Source: Candidatus Litorirhabdus singularis
Lineage (GTDB): Bacteria; Pseudomonadota; Gammaproteobacteria; Pseudomonadales; Halieaceae
Assembly (NCBI RefSeq): GCF_026262625.1
Contig: NZ_SHNN01000001.1
Span: 1,364,001-1,428,000, forward strand
Length of the DNA stretch: 64,000 bases
Direction of reading: 5' to 3'
Shown here: positions 8,468 through 17,799 of the stretch, piece by piece
How the letters are laid out: the number at the start of each line of letters is the position of its first letter
Numbering within the stretch: position 1 is the first letter of the stretch
The notes under the pieces: model-generated
Told to the model about the DNA's origin: nothing
The model's input: only the letters and a program-made list of their open reading frames with translations
The model's database searches: none
Made by a program: the position numbers and the translations under genes

Positions 8468-9388
8468 ATGATTAAGTGGGTGGTATTAGTATTGTTGCTT
8501 GTATTGACTCCTTACTGGTGGGCCGGTGCTGGATTGCGTGATTTGGATGAGGCAGCGCGGGTTTCACTGGGTGGTCAGTATCTCGCGACACCATCGGGAG
8601 CAATAGCCTACTCGCAAAAGGGGCCTGAAGATGCGCCTGTGGTTATTCTTGTGCACGGCTTCAGTACGCCCAAGTTTGTTTGGGACCAGGTGGCTCCGGA
8701 GCTCGTCGGCGCTGGGTATCGCGTGGTTAGCTATGACCATCTGGGGCGGGGGTACTCTGAGCGTCCTTCAGGACCTTATGATTCGAGCCTGTATCAGGCG
8801 GAACTTACGACCATTATTGATGAGCTAGAGCTGGAGACACCCTTGGCGCTGGTAGGCTACTCGATGGGAGGGGCTAATGTAGTTGATTTTGCCGCATCTC
8901 ACCCGGCCCTGGTCAAACAGCTAATACTAATAGCCCCGGCAGGTTATATGGGTGAGTCCTCGTTTGCTGCATTACTGAAGCTGCCGCTGCTAGGAGAGTG
9001 GCTTACCCGAGTGTTTGGCAAAGCCTACGCCTTGGCCAGCATTCGTGATGAGGTAGCCGCAGGCAAGGCGCCGCAGCAGATGCTGGGTCAATTCCAGCAA
9101 CAACTCCAATTCAAGGGGTATACAGATTCCCTGTTGTCGACCCTGCGTCATTTCCCGATGGGAAATTTACAGCATCGGTATCGCCTGGTGGGTGAGAGTA
9201 ATATTCCGGTGACCGCGATCTGGGGTACCAAGGATAAAGTTGTGCCCTACGCTGGTGCGAATGCCATGGGCTCGGATGTCCCGCAGTTGCAGTTGGTGAC
9301 GCTGGATGGGGGCAGCCACAGTATTACCTACTCCCAGCCCGCAGAGGTCGCCGCGGAGCTGATTATGGCGCTGGAACGAGAGCGTTAG
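8468..9388 (+). CDS. Membrane-anchored or exported alpha/beta hydrolase
   Basis: 306 residues from the ATG at 8468. The frame is open 21 codons further up, but this start gives a clean N-terminal hydrophobic segment (MIKWVVLVLLLVLTPYWW). The alpha/beta-hydrolase fold is shown by the oxyanion motif HGFSTP, the nucleophile elbow GYSMGG (Ser132), the acid in GTKDK (Asp256) and the catalytic histidine in GGSHS (His284). These enzymes cleave esters, C-C bonds or other acyl substrates. It is transcribed away from the receptor at 5991-8222, across the palindromic operator. A role in processing the same imported compound is possible but unproved. Confidence 0.85.
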   Translation: MIKWVVLVLLLVLTPYWWAGAGLRDLDEAARVSLGGQYLATPSGAIAYSQKGPEDAPVVILVHGFSTPKFVWDQVAPELVGAGYRVVSYDHLGRGYSERPSGPYDSSLYQAELTTIIDELELETPLALVGYSMGGANVVDFAASHPALVKQLILIAPAGYMGESSFAALLKLPLLGEWLTRVFGKAYALASIRDEVAAGKAPQQMLGQFQQQLQFKGYTDSLLSTLRHFPMGNLQHRYRLVGESNIPVTAIWGTKDKVVPYAGANAMGSDVPQLQLVTLDGGSHSITYSQPAEVAAELIMALERER

Positions 9389-9524
9389 CTGACCGGATGC
9401 CTAAAGTAGTTGACGGGCGCCAGCATAAGCAATAGTTTTGCTTTCTAAGAGTAGGATTTCTGAACCGTTAGACGTCGCAGAGCGTACAAAACGAAAATTC
9501 TTTCTAAAAAGGGGTAGGTTCAAC

Positions 9525-12005
9525 ATGAACAAGAAACTGGTAACCAAAGACTCTATGTCACTGACACCGCTAGCTGCGGTCATCGCCGTGCTTGCCGCGG
9601 GGGCGCCTGTTTCTTCTGCCGTGGCCGCAGATGGCTATGCCGGTTTGGAAGAGGTCATGGTGACGGCTCGCCGAATGGAGGAAAGCCTGCAAGATGTCCC
9701 AGCCAGTATCTCGGTGTTGACCGAGGATGACTTGCGACGCTCCGGTGTCGATTCTGTCGAGCGCGTGATTGGTCTGACTCCTGGCGTCTCTATTGTGACC
9801 AATACCGCCGAGGTAGGTGATACCCAGATTAATATTCGCGGCATTAACGGTGCCCGCGACGCAGAAAACAGCGTGGCATTGGTAGTAGACGGTATTCTCA
9901 AGACCAATACCGCTCAGGTCGCGCAAATGCACGGCCAGTTGACCCAGACCGAAATTCTGAAAGGTCCACAGGGCGCCTATTACGGACGAAACGCTGCAGC
10001 CGGCGCCATTGTAATGACCACCAAGAAGCCGGGCGACGAGTTTACCGGTGACGTTAAGGTGCAGGCGGGTGAAGAGAGTACCTTCGGCGCTACCGCGGTA
10101 TTTGATGGCCCACTTGGTGATAAGGCGGGTTTCGTGCTGTTCGGCGATTATTTTGAAACCGATGGCCATTTCAGGAATAAGGGACCGACGCCGGGATCCC
10201 AGGGTGCCACTGTTGATGCCGTGGAAAATACCACCGTTGGGGGGCGTCTTTTGTTTACCCCGAGTGACACATCCGAGATCGACATCAAGGCGCGCTACGC
10301 CAAATTTGAGGGCTCCGCTCTCAAGTTTAACCCCGTCTTTCATTTGCCGACCTTCGCCTTGCCGCCAGGTAGCCCGCTGTTTGACGAAGACGTTAATGAT
10401 CACAACTACGATTTCATCGGCAATATCAAGCCAGAGAATACTCAGGACAGCGCCGAGGTCTCGATCAAGGGCACCTGGGAGCTCAGCGACTACACTCTGA
10501 CCGCCTGGGGCCTTTATTCTGATGTCGATCAGGAATGGCTGGCAGACAGCACCGCGGCGACCTTTTACCGCTTCGAGCTGCAGGACTCCTGTACTGAAAC
10601 CCGCGAAGCTCTGGCGGGTGAAGGCTATCAGTTGCCCGCACCACAGTTTCTGGCAGCAGACCCATTCGTTTCCGTATTTGGCCCGTTTGGACCCAGCACT
10701 TGTGACGGCACCCAGTACCAAGCACGTTCGCAGACAGACTTTAGCGCAGAAATACGGTTGGCTTCTAACCTGGACGGCGCATTCAACTGGTCTGCGGGCG
10801 CCTACTTCCTGGAAATGGAGCGGGATACTTCAGTATCGATTGCCGAAGACCAGGGCCAGGGCGGCATTATGAACGCCTACAATGCGCCGGACACTACTAA
10901 CCCGACCTCGCTGATGTTCGCGGACTCCTTTGATACCAGCGTTTATGCGGTGTTTGGCTCCATTGATTACGACATCACCGACGCCCTGCTGTTATCGGTG
11001 GCCTTGCGATATGACCGTGAAGAGCGGGAAGTGAGCAGTAATGTGCCCAATGTGAACGATCCTGCTACAGGCAACCCGATAAACCCGGGCTTGCCGGCGG
11101 TTGGCATGATCCCGGATGCCGACAACACCTATGAAGAGTGGCAGCCCAAGATCAGCGTGGCCTATGCGCTGAGCGATGACTGGAACCTCTACGGAAACTG
11201 GGGAGTGGGTTTTAAGGCTGGTGGGTTCAATAACCAGGGCAGCGAAGCGTTGCTAGATGCGAACTTCAATGCGCTGCTGGGTTCGGGTCTGAACATTGGC
11301 GATGAGTATGATAAGGAGACCTCCAGCGCGTTTGAAGTGGGTGCCAAGGGCACGTTGGCTGACGGAGCGGTCAGCTTTGAAATAGCCGCTTACTATACCG
11401 AAGTCACCGACATGCAATTCTTTGAATTCTTTACCGGTCAGTTCGGCCTTCTGCGTGTGGTCTCCAACATTGACGAGGTTGAGATTCTCGGTGCCGAGAC
11501 ATCCTTGGCCTGGAGTGTCAGCGATGCCTGGACCCTGTTTGGCAGTGCCGCTTTCAATGATAGTGAAATCATAGATAACAGCTCCCGACCGGGCACTGAG
11601 GGCAATAAGTCGCCCTATACCGCGGAGTACACTGTGAACCTGGGCGTGCAGTACGTGGCACCTCTGGCCAATGACCTGGAGTTATCCTTCCGCGCTGACC
11701 TGCGCACCACCGGACCGACCTGGTTCCATACCGTGCAGGAGAACCAAGTCCGTACCACCTTTGACCTGTTCTTTCCCGGAGCAGGTACGGCGGATTATTC
11801 CCAGACTCGTCGCGATACCTACAGCACCCTGGATATGCGTTTGGAGCTGGCAACCTATGACTCCTGGCGCGTAGCGCTTTACGGTTTGAACGTGACCGAT
11901 GAAGATATCCTGTCTGAGGTGATTCCCTCGGCCGAATTTGGTGGCTCGTTTGTGGCTCCCGGTTCGGGTCGCGTACTGGGTGTGGAACTCGGTTACCGAT
12001 TCTAG
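9525..12005 (+). CDS. TonB-dependent outer-membrane receptor heading the molybdenum hydroxylase cluster
   Basis: 826 residues from the ATG at 9525, preceded by a GGGGTAGG ribosome-binding site. Codons upstream of it look non-coding. A signal peptide ends near SSAVAAD. The plug starts LEEVMVTARRMEES and contains TEILKGPQGAYYGRNAAAG, and a long barrel ends in LGVELGYRF. It is more distant from the two receptors upstream than they are from each other. The molybdopterin subunit gene begins only 36 bases after it on the same strand, so co-transcription is likely. The receptor may import the substrate that the hydroxylase oxidises; a purine-like or N-heterocyclic compound would fit the neighbouring ureidoglycolate lyase, but this is inference. 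Confidence 0.93.
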   Translation: MNKKLVTKDSMSLTPLAAVIAVLAAGAPVSSAVAADGYAGLEEVMVTARRMEESLQDVPASISVLTEDDLRRSGVDSVERVIGLTPGVSIVTNTAEVGDTQINIRGINGARDAENSVALVVDGILKTNTAQVAQMHGQLTQTEILKGPQGAYYGRNAAAGAIVMTTKKPGDEFTGDVKVQAGEESTFGATAVFDGPLGDKAGFVLFGDYFETDGHFRNKGPTPGSQGATVDAVENTTVGGRLLFTPSDTSEIDIKARYAKFEGSALKFNPVFHLPTFALPPGSPLFDEDVNDHNYDFIGNIKPENTQDSAEVSIKGTWELSDYTLTAWGLYSDVDQEWLADSTAATFYRFELQDSCTETREALAGEGYQLPAPQFLAADPFVSVFGPFGPSTCDGTQYQARSQTDFSAEIRLASNLDGAFNWSAGAYFLEMERDTSVSIAEDQGQGGIMNAYNAPDTTNPTSLMFADSFDTSVYAVFGSIDYDITDALLLSVALRYDREEREVSSNVPNVNDPATGNPINPGLPAVGMIPDADNTYEEWQPKISVAYALSDDWNLYGNWGVGFKAGGFNNQGSEALLDANFNALLGSGLNIGDEYDKETSSAFEVGAKGTLADGAVSFEIAAYYTEVTDMQFFEFFTGQFGLLRVVSNIDEVEILGAETSLAWSVSDAWTLFGSAAFNDSEIIDNSSRPGTEGNKSPYTAEYTVNLGVQYVAPLANDLELSFRADLRTTGPTWFHTVQENQVRTTFDLFFPGAGTADYSQTRRDTYSTLDMRLELATYDSWRVALYGLNVTDEDILSEVIPSAEFGGSFVAPGSGRVLGVELGYRF

Positions 12006-12041
12006 GGTACCCAGTGGGTCAGTGCACTGCGGGAGAGCGGG

Positions 12042-14450
12042 ATGGCTGATTCACCAGACGGCGACCTGAAGTATGTGGGGCGCTCGATACGTACCAAGGA
12101 AGGTCGTGCACCACTGATCGGCAAGGCGAAGTACACCAGTGATTACGCCTTTGCCGGGCAATTGCATGCCTGCATTGTCCGTAGCCCCCATGCGGCAGCG
12201 AGAATCAATCGGGTGGACCTGTCGGCAGCAACGCGAGTGGCGGGGGTGCGCCTGGCAATGCACGGTGCTGATGTCGCCGCGCTCACCGATCCTATTCCAG
12301 ATTATCTTGAGCCCGCGCTGTTCGGCGGTAAGGCGGCGGCGCATCGCTGTCTGGCTATCGATGAAGTGTGGTGCTACGGACAGCCCGTTGCGGTAGTCGT
12401 GGCAGAGGACATGCGCACCGCGCGCTACGCAGCCGCGCGAGTGCAGGTGGACTATACGCCGCTGGAAGCGGTGGTAGATGCCGAGGCAGCGTTGGCGGTG
12501 GGTGCCAGAACTATTGTGCCTGGCTGGGATGATAATCTGTTGATGCACGTGCCGTTTATGCACGGCGATACTGTCGCGGCTTTCGAGTCTGCCGATCAGG
12601 TAGTCAGTACTGAAGTCAAAATCCATCGCTTTTCAACCCAACCGATGGAAACCCGCTGCTATAACGCCGTGTGGGAGCACAATACCGAGAGTATTACCCT
12701 TTACGGAACATCACAAAACCCGCACCCGCTGCGGCTGGTATTGGCGCAAACCCTGCGCATGCCTGAGAACAAAATTCGCATTATTGCATCCACCATTGGT
12801 GGGGCTTTCGGGCTGAAGATGCACGGTCATCCGGAAGAAGGGCTGATATGCCTGCTGGCGAAATTGACGGGGCAACCGGTGAAGTGGTTGGAAAGTCGTG
12901 AAGAGTGTCTGTTGATTGGCGCGCGCGAGCAGAAACACTACATCGAGATGGCAGTGAACAACGACGGCACTGTGCTGGGCTTACGTGATCGCTTCTACGC
13001 TAACACGGGTGCTCCGTCTGCCTGTCCTGGCTGGGGCATGGCGTTCCTGACCGGTTTAACAATGCCCGGGCCCTATAAAGTGCGTGATATCGACGTACAG
13101 ATGCATGCGGTCAGCACCAACAAGCCGTCCTGGAATGCGGCGCGAGGTTACGGCAAAGAGTCGACCGCGATTGCGCTGGAGCTGGCTATGGACAATGTCG
13201 CCCGCCAGTTGGGCGTGTCGCCAGTAACGGTGCGTCTGAAGAATTTTATTGGCAAAGATGAGTTCCCTTACGATAGCCCTACTGGCCTGTTGTACGACTC
13301 TGGCGACTACGCTGGCGCAGTGGAAAAAACGCTGCAGGCGATCGACTATGATGACTGTCTGGAGGAGCAGGCCAGCGCGCGCGAGTCTGGCCGTTATATT
13401 GGCATCGGAGTGGCCTTTGAGTTGACCCCAGAAGGCGGCGCGATACCGGGTTCTATGGTGGTTGGCTACGACACCAGCAGCGTGCGAGTAGGCCCCGACG
13501 GCACGGTGCGCCTGTTAACCGGCGTGACCAGTCCTGGTACCGGCAATGCCACGGGTATTGCACAGATTGTTGCCGATGAACTGGGTGTCGATATTGATGC
13601 CATTGAAGTGTTGCAGGGCGACACCAATGCCTCGCCCTATGGCTTTGGCAACTACTCAGGACGCAGCACGATTGTAGGTGGTGGTTCTGCCGCGCTGGCT
13701 GCGCAAGATGTGCGGCTCATGATCGATAAAGTTGCGGCGGCTCTGCTGGAAGTTGAACGCAGCAGTCTGGTTTTACAGCGGGGTGTGTATACCAGCACGG
13801 CAGACAGCAGCGCCTCGGTGACATTTGCGGAGGTGTGTTACGCGGCGTATACGCGTGCTTATGACGTTGCCCTGTGTATTGATCCACCTCTGGAAGCCAC
13901 GCGCACCTTTCGGCCACCTTCGATTCGGCATACTCCAGATGCCAATGGCAATATCAATCCCTATCCCAGCTACTCGAACGCTGCCTATGCCACTGTTTGC
14001 GAGGTCGATGTGCAAACCGGGCAGGTCAAATTGCTGAAGTTTGCTGTCACCCACGATTGCGGCAAAGTCATCAACCCGATACTGGTCGAAGGTCAGGCTT
14101 GCGGGGCGATTGGTTTTGGTATTGGTGGTGCCCTGACAGAAGATGTGCGCTATGACGCGAGTGGGCGGCAGCTGACCCGTTCGTTTATGGATTACGTGAT
14201 GCCGCGCATGAGCGATATGCCACCGATTGCCGTAGAGCATCATGACATGCCCAACCCGGGTAATTATTTGGGCCTCAAAGGTGCGGGTGAGGCCGGCGTA
14301 GGCGGGTCGGCAGCAGCTGTGGTCAATGCCGTTAATAACGCGCTGCAACCACTGGGTGTGGTGATGAATGAGTTGCCGCTGACCGCGCCCAGAGTTTGGG
14401 CGGCGATCCAGCAAGCGAGCGTAGCGCCGACGCCAGGTGGTGATCAATGA
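12042..14450 (+). CDS. Xanthine dehydrogenase-family molybdopterin-binding subunit
   Basis: 802 residues, the normal length for large subunits of the CoxL/XdhB type. An N-terminal a/b hammerhead domain (about residues 15-130) is followed by the molybdenum-cofactor domains with TIGGAFGLKMHGHPEEG and, near the C-terminus, LKGAGEAGVGG, whose Glu750 is in the place of the catalytic glutamate of this family. The active-site loop reads WNAARGYGKES. It lacks the AYxCSFR signature of true CO dehydrogenase, so CO oxidation is unlikely. The enzyme should hydroxylate an N-heterocycle or aldehyde using water. Its stop codon overlaps the start of the FAD subunit (ATGA), which implies coupled translation. 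Confidence 0.9.
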   Translation: MADSPDGDLKYVGRSIRTKEGRAPLIGKAKYTSDYAFAGQLHACIVRSPHAAARINRVDLSAATRVAGVRLAMHGADVAALTDPIPDYLEPALFGGKAAAHRCLAIDEVWCYGQPVAVVVAEDMRTARYAAARVQVDYTPLEAVVDAEAALAVGARTIVPGWDDNLLMHVPFMHGDTVAAFESADQVVSTEVKIHRFSTQPMETRCYNAVWEHNTESITLYGTSQNPHPLRLVLAQTLRMPENKIRIIASTIGGAFGLKMHGHPEEGLICLLAKLTGQPVKWLESREECLLIGAREQKHYIEMAVNNDGTVLGLRDRFYANTGAPSACPGWGMAFLTGLTMPGPYKVRDIDVQMHAVSTNKPSWNAARGYGKESTAIALELAMDNVARQLGVSPVTVRLKNFIGKDEFPYDSPTGLLYDSGDYAGAVEKTLQAIDYDDCLEEQASARESGRYIGIGVAFELTPEGGAIPGSMVVGYDTSSVRVGPDGTVRLLTGVTSPGTGNATGIAQIVADELGVDIDAIEVLQGDTNASPYGFGNYSGRSTIVGGGSAALAAQDVRLMIDKVAAALLEVERSSLVLQRGVYTSTADSSASVTFAEVCYAAYTRAYDVALCIDPPLEATRTFRPPSIRHTPDANGNINPYPSYSNAAYATVCEVDVQTGQVKLLKFAVTHDCGKVINPILVEGQACGAIGFGIGGALTEDVRYDASGRQLTRSFMDYVMPRMSDMPPIAVEHHDMPNPGNYLGLKGAGEAGVGGSAAAVVNAVNNALQPLGVVMNELPLTAPRVWAAIQQASVAPTPGGDQ

Positions 14451-15319
14451 GTCTGTACCCCAGCTACGCCAGACCGCGCAGCTTGCAGCAGGCCGTCGAC
14501 CTGTTGAGCGGGTTGCAGGGCGGCGTAGTGGTGATCGCGGGCGGGCAGGAGATTTTACCGTCGGTGAATTACGGGGTACTGATGCCAGATGTATACGTAG
14601 ACATTGGCGGTATTGAAGAACTGATTGGTATCAGCAGCGTCGGTGACGAGCTGGTGATGGGTGCTCTGACCGTGCATCGAGACATTCAAGGACATGCTGA
14701 TGTGCAGCGCCTGGCACCGTTGCTAGCGCAATCGGTAAGCGCAATGGGTGGTGGTTGGCAGGTACACAACCGCGGCACCATCGGTGGCAATATCGTTGCC
14801 ATGCACCCACTTTACGATATTGCACCCTCTCTGTTGGCGTTGCAGGCAGATATTGAATTGATAGATGCCGCGGGCACTCGGCGTCTGAGTTTTGCCGACT
14901 TGCTGGCAGATAGTAGTCATGGTCTTGGCACCAAGGCGATATTGACCCGCGTGTTTGTTACAGCGTCGCCGCAGTCGAGCTGGGGCTATTACAAGTTAAA
15001 GAACACCAGCGGTGCCTACGGTTCTGCCAACGCTGCTGCGGTGCTGGAAACAGAGGGCGAAATACTGACCGCCATTCGGGTCGTTATTGGTGCTGCTGCC
15101 GATCAATTGACGCTGGTCAGTGACGCCTTGGCGGGATTGACCGGAGCTGCTTATGACGCGGCGGCGGGTGCTGAAATTGAACGCATCTGCGCACAGGCTA
15201 TCGGTACACCGTTGTCAGATCATCAGGGTGATGGCACCTGGCGTCGCGCCATGGCCGGTGTGGTCGCTCGCAGAGCCGTTGAGGCAGCGCTGTTGCCTGC
15301 AACTGGGCCGGATTCATAG
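14447..15319 (+). CDS. FAD-binding subunit of the molybdenum hydroxylase
   Basis: 290 residues, matching the medium (CoxM/XdhA-like) FAD-binding subunits. The N-terminal FAD motif appears as VVIAGGQEILPSVNYG (about residues 26-41), and the second flavin-binding segment as NRGTIGGNIVAMHP near residue 107. The C-terminal CO_deh_flav_C region follows. It passes electrons from the iron-sulfur subunit to an acceptor such as NAD or a quinone. It overlaps the large subunit by 4 bases and precedes the 2Fe-2S subunit by 10 bases, giving the gene order large-medium-small. Confidence 0.9.
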   Translation: MSLYPSYARPRSLQQAVDLLSGLQGGVVVIAGGQEILPSVNYGVLMPDVYVDIGGIEELIGISSVGDELVMGALTVHRDIQGHADVQRLAPLLAQSVSAMGGGWQVHNRGTIGGNIVAMHPLYDIAPSLLALQADIELIDAAGTRRLSFADLLADSSHGLGTKAILTRVFVTASPQSSWGYYKLKNTSGAYGSANAAAVLETEGEILTAIRVVIGAAADQLTLVSDALAGLTGAAYDAAAGAEIERICAQAIGTPLSDHQGDGTWRRAMAGVVARRAVEAALLPATGPDS

Positions 15320-15329
15320 GGAGTTCGTG

Positions 15330-15836
15330 ATGGAAGACTTACTGGAACAGAGCGCGCTGGTGCAATGGCGTATTGACGGAGAGCTGCATGAGCTTGAGGT
15401 GGTGCCAGGCGCATCACTGTTAGATGTGCTGCGCGAGCAGGTCGGTAAAACGGGTACCCATATGGGCTGTCGCACCGGCCACTGCGGTGCCTGTACGGTG
15501 ATGATTGATGGCGCAGTGGCGAAATCTTGCATAGCGATGGCCGCGACACTGCCGCGTGCAACTATCACCACTATTGAAGGTTTAACGGCGGCAGACGGGA
15601 CGATGCATCCGATTCAGCAGGCATTTTGGGATGCTGCAGGCTTACAGTGTGGCTTTTGTGCGCCGGGTATTCTGTTATCTACCGCCGAACTGCTGCAGAC
15701 TAATCCGGCGCCGAACGATGCCGAAATCGACGCGGCACTGGCAGGAACACTGTGCCGCTGCACAGGTTACCAGAGTATTAGACGGGCAGTCGGCGAGGCA
15801 TGCGTGCGCATGTATCCGGACGCCGCCGGTGAGTAG
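15330..15836 (+). CDS. 2Fe-2S subunit of the molybdenum hydroxylase
   Basis: 168 residues from the ATG at 15330. Codons upstream in this frame overlap the FAD subunit and are not convincing. Two [2Fe-2S] clusters are visible. The plant-ferredoxin-type site has Cys47, Cys52, Cys55 and Cys67 (CRTGHCGAC). The helical site has Cys107, Cys110, Cys142 and Cys144 (CGFC and CRC). This is the standard small subunit of xanthine-dehydrogenase-family enzymes, relaying electrons from molybdenum to FAD. It completes the three-subunit enzyme encoded from 12042. Confidence 0.93.
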   Translation: MEDLLEQSALVQWRIDGELHELEVVPGASLLDVLREQVGKTGTHMGCRTGHCGACTVMIDGAVAKSCIAMAATLPRATITTIEGLTAADGTMHPIQQAFWDAAGLQCGFCAPGILLSTAELLQTNPAPNDAEIDAALAGTLCRCTGYQSIRRAVGEACVRMYPDAAGE

Positions 15837-15851
15837 CATTAGGAGAGCATG

Positions 15852-16412
15852 ATGACAGAGGTACAGATCAGAACGCTGAAAGTTGAAACCGCGACAGCGG
15901 CAGCGTTGGCGCCGTTCGGCGTGGTACTGGGTCGCGATGAGAATGTAGAGCCGCTGCCGATTGATCTCTATGGCGGCGCGGTAAAGGTGCGTCGTATTGG
16001 CGAGTTTATCTCCGATGAAAAAACTGAAATGCCGGTGTGTACCTTGCAGCGGAGGCCCTTTGAGGTGGAGTACATGGAGCGTCACACGGAACACACGCAG
16101 ACGTTTATTTCATTGGGTGCCAAGCCCTTCATCGCCATGTTTGCTCCGCCCAGTGACAGTGAATTACCGGACCTTGATCAGGCGCGGGCATTCCTGTTCG
16201 ATGGCTCCGCCGGGTTTATGATGCATTTGGGTACCTGGCACGAGTTCCCCTTTGCCTTGGTAGACGATACGGATCTGCTGGTGATACTGCGCAGCGTGGC
16301 TACCGAGGGACTCAAGAGTGACAATGTCATTGGCAATGAGGCGGTAGGTCCAGATCTTGAGAAGCGGGATATGGCGGCTCGTTTCGGCGTCAAAATTCAG
16401 CTCGAGCTCTAG
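15852..16412 (+). CDS. allA: Ureidoglycolate lyase family protein
   Basis: About 186 residues. Two ATG codons lie in tandem (15849 and 15852); the second has better spacing from AGGAG at 15841. The sequence fits ureidoglycolate lyase throughout, including APFGVV near the start, the conserved VCTLQRRPFEVEYMERHTEHTQTF segment (given here only as a landmark) and GTWHEFPFAL. The enzyme splits ureidoglycolate to glyoxylate and urea in purine/allantoin breakdown. It lies 15 bases after the molybdenum hydroxylase. That pairing suggests a purine-derived or ureide pathway, but allantoinase and allantoicase genes are not in the window, so the cupin could act on another substrate. Confidence 0.85.
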   Translation: MTEVQIRTLKVETATAAALAPFGVVLGRDENVEPLPIDLYGGAVKVRRIGEFISDEKTEMPVCTLQRRPFEVEYMERHTEHTQTFISLGAKPFIAMFAPPSDSELPDLDQARAFLFDGSAGFMMHLGTWHEFPFALVDDTDLLVILRSVATEGLKSDNVIGNEAVGPDLEKRDMAARFGVKIQLEL

Positions 16413-16472
16413 CTAGCCGTGACCCATAGCGCCAACGATACCTTCCGTACAATCGAGCAAGAGTGAGAGAGA

Positions 16473-17156
16473 ATGATTACCCTGCACGGCTTTGCCGCCA
16501 GCAACTATTACAATGTCGTCAAACATGTACTGCTATACAAGCAGATACCTTTTGAAGAGCATCTTATCTTCAGTGGCGGTGATGAGTGGCTGGAAATCAG
16601 CCCGGTCGGCAAAGTGCCGGCGCTAACCACTTCCGATGGCCGCCATCTGTCGGAGACCACGGTGATCTGCGACTATCTTGAAGAGACTTACCCCGAGCGC
16701 CCGCTTTACCCTACTGATGCCGGAGAGCGAGCCGCGGTCCGGCAGATCATGAAGATTTCCGAGCTCTATCTTGAATTGCCTGCACGCCGCTTTCTGGCCT
16801 ATGCGTTTTCCGGCAAGGGAGCTCCAGAGCCGGTCAAAGCCGAAGTCAGGCACGTGGTTAATCGGGGTGTTGGTGCGCTGTCGCGGCTATGCCAGTTCTC
16901 GCCGTGGATTGCCGGTGAAGAAATGACGATGGCAGATATCTATGTGCATTACGTTAACAAGATTGTCGGCTCAGTGGGTTCCGAACAGCTCGACTGGGAT
17001 ATCCTGGCACAGATACCGGGTATGAAAGAGTGGAATCGAACCCTGCGTGATGCAGCGATCACGCGCGAGGTAGAAGCGGGTCGAGTTGCCAATGAGCCTG
17101 CTTTTCAGGCCTATATTCAAGCTTTTATCGCGTCTGGAAAGTCAGCCGTCAAATAG
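16473..17156 (+). CDS. Glutathione S-transferase family protein
   Basis: 227 residues. A thioredoxin-like N-terminal domain opens ITLHGFAASNYYNVVKHVLLYKQ and carries the cis-proline region GKVPALTTSDG with the glutathione-contact SETTVICDYLEE. A helical C-terminal domain follows from about residue 90. These enzymes conjugate glutathione to electrophiles, isomerise or dehalogenate. It lies 60 bases downstream of allA on the same strand and may be the last gene of the hydroxylase cluster. Specific substrate unknown. Confidence 0.85.
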   Translation: MITLHGFAASNYYNVVKHVLLYKQIPFEEHLIFSGGDEWLEISPVGKVPALTTSDGRHLSETTVICDYLEETYPERPLYPTDAGERAAVRQIMKISELYLELPARRFLAYAFSGKGAPEPVKAEVRHVVNRGVGALSRLCQFSPWIAGEEMTMADIYVHYVNKIVGSVGSEQLDWDILAQIPGMKEWNRTLRDAAITREVEAGRVANEPAFQAYIQAFIASGKSAVK

Positions 17157-17190
17157 CTGATTTTTGCTGGCGGGTGTTTGTCTGGCGGGC

Positions 17191-17709
17191 TTAAAACAGC
17201 GCCAGATTTTCGCCTTCAGGTCGTACCTCGACCACGTCGCCAACGGCTATTTCGCCACTGGTGAGGATGCGTGCACAGAGCCCGCCGTGACCAATCATTG
17301 CGGCTACGCCGCCTTTTCCGAGCGCTGTTTCCATGCGCGAACAGGGGTGGCAGAGAGCTGTGGCCTCAAACAATGCATCGCCAATCTGAAAGCGCTGATG
17401 CCGCAGTGCATTCAGATTAATGCCGCGCACGACGAGGTTGCGCCGCAGAAGCGCCGGGTCGATAGCTTCATGCCCGGTAAAGTGCTCGATCTGGTCGATA
17501 AATTCTTCCGATATCAGCGTCACCTGACGGGCTGAACCGGGTGTCTTCTCCATGCGGTGGTCGCCACGCAAGCCGTGGCTGGCGATGGCGCGCACTTGCT
17601 TTACCGAAATGACTTCGCCACGGCGTTCGCTGCGCACCCCTATCCAACTCAGTGTGCCCGGAGCGAGGTCGCGCGCAAAACGATCAAGAGGGCTGGCGCG
17701 TTTAGTCAT
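17191..17709 (-). CDS. MOSC domain protein
   Basis: 172 residues from the ATG at 17707-17709. The frame is open much further upstream, but only as antisense to the phosphatase gene. A MOSC (molybdenum cofactor sulfurase C-terminal) domain is recognisable from VRAIASHGLRGDHR and LRRNLVVRGINLNAL, with the conserved cysteine in ALCHPCSRME. MOSC proteins carry sulfur or handle the molybdenum cofactor, for example YiiM-type N-hydroxylated-base reductases. Closeness to a molybdenum hydroxylase may be meaningful, although the gene is convergent with that cluster. Confidence 0.85.
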   Translation of the reverse strand: MTKRASPLDRFARDLAPGTLSWIGVRSERRGEVISVKQVRAIASHGLRGDHRMEKTPGSARQVTLISEEFIDQIEHFTGHEAIDPALLRRNLVVRGINLNALRHQRFQIGDALFEATALCHPCSRMETALGKGGVAAMIGHGGLCARILTSGEIAVGDVVEVRPEGENLALF

Positions 17710-17799
17710 GGCTTTACTGTCCTGAAGCTTGAAAGCGCATGGTGTCAAGCTGGCACAGAACTGTCTATAGTTGTTGCCAATCTTAGAGCACTGCTGGAC

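Noticed and set aside
9570-10721. A 383-codon minus-strand open frame
   Set aside because: It is antisense to the TonB receptor at 9525-12005, which has a signal peptide, plug and barrel. No family features are seen on the minus strand.
12042-15836. An aerobic CO dehydrogenase
   Set aside because: The subunit order resembles Cox, but the large subunit lacks the AYxCSFR active-site loop.
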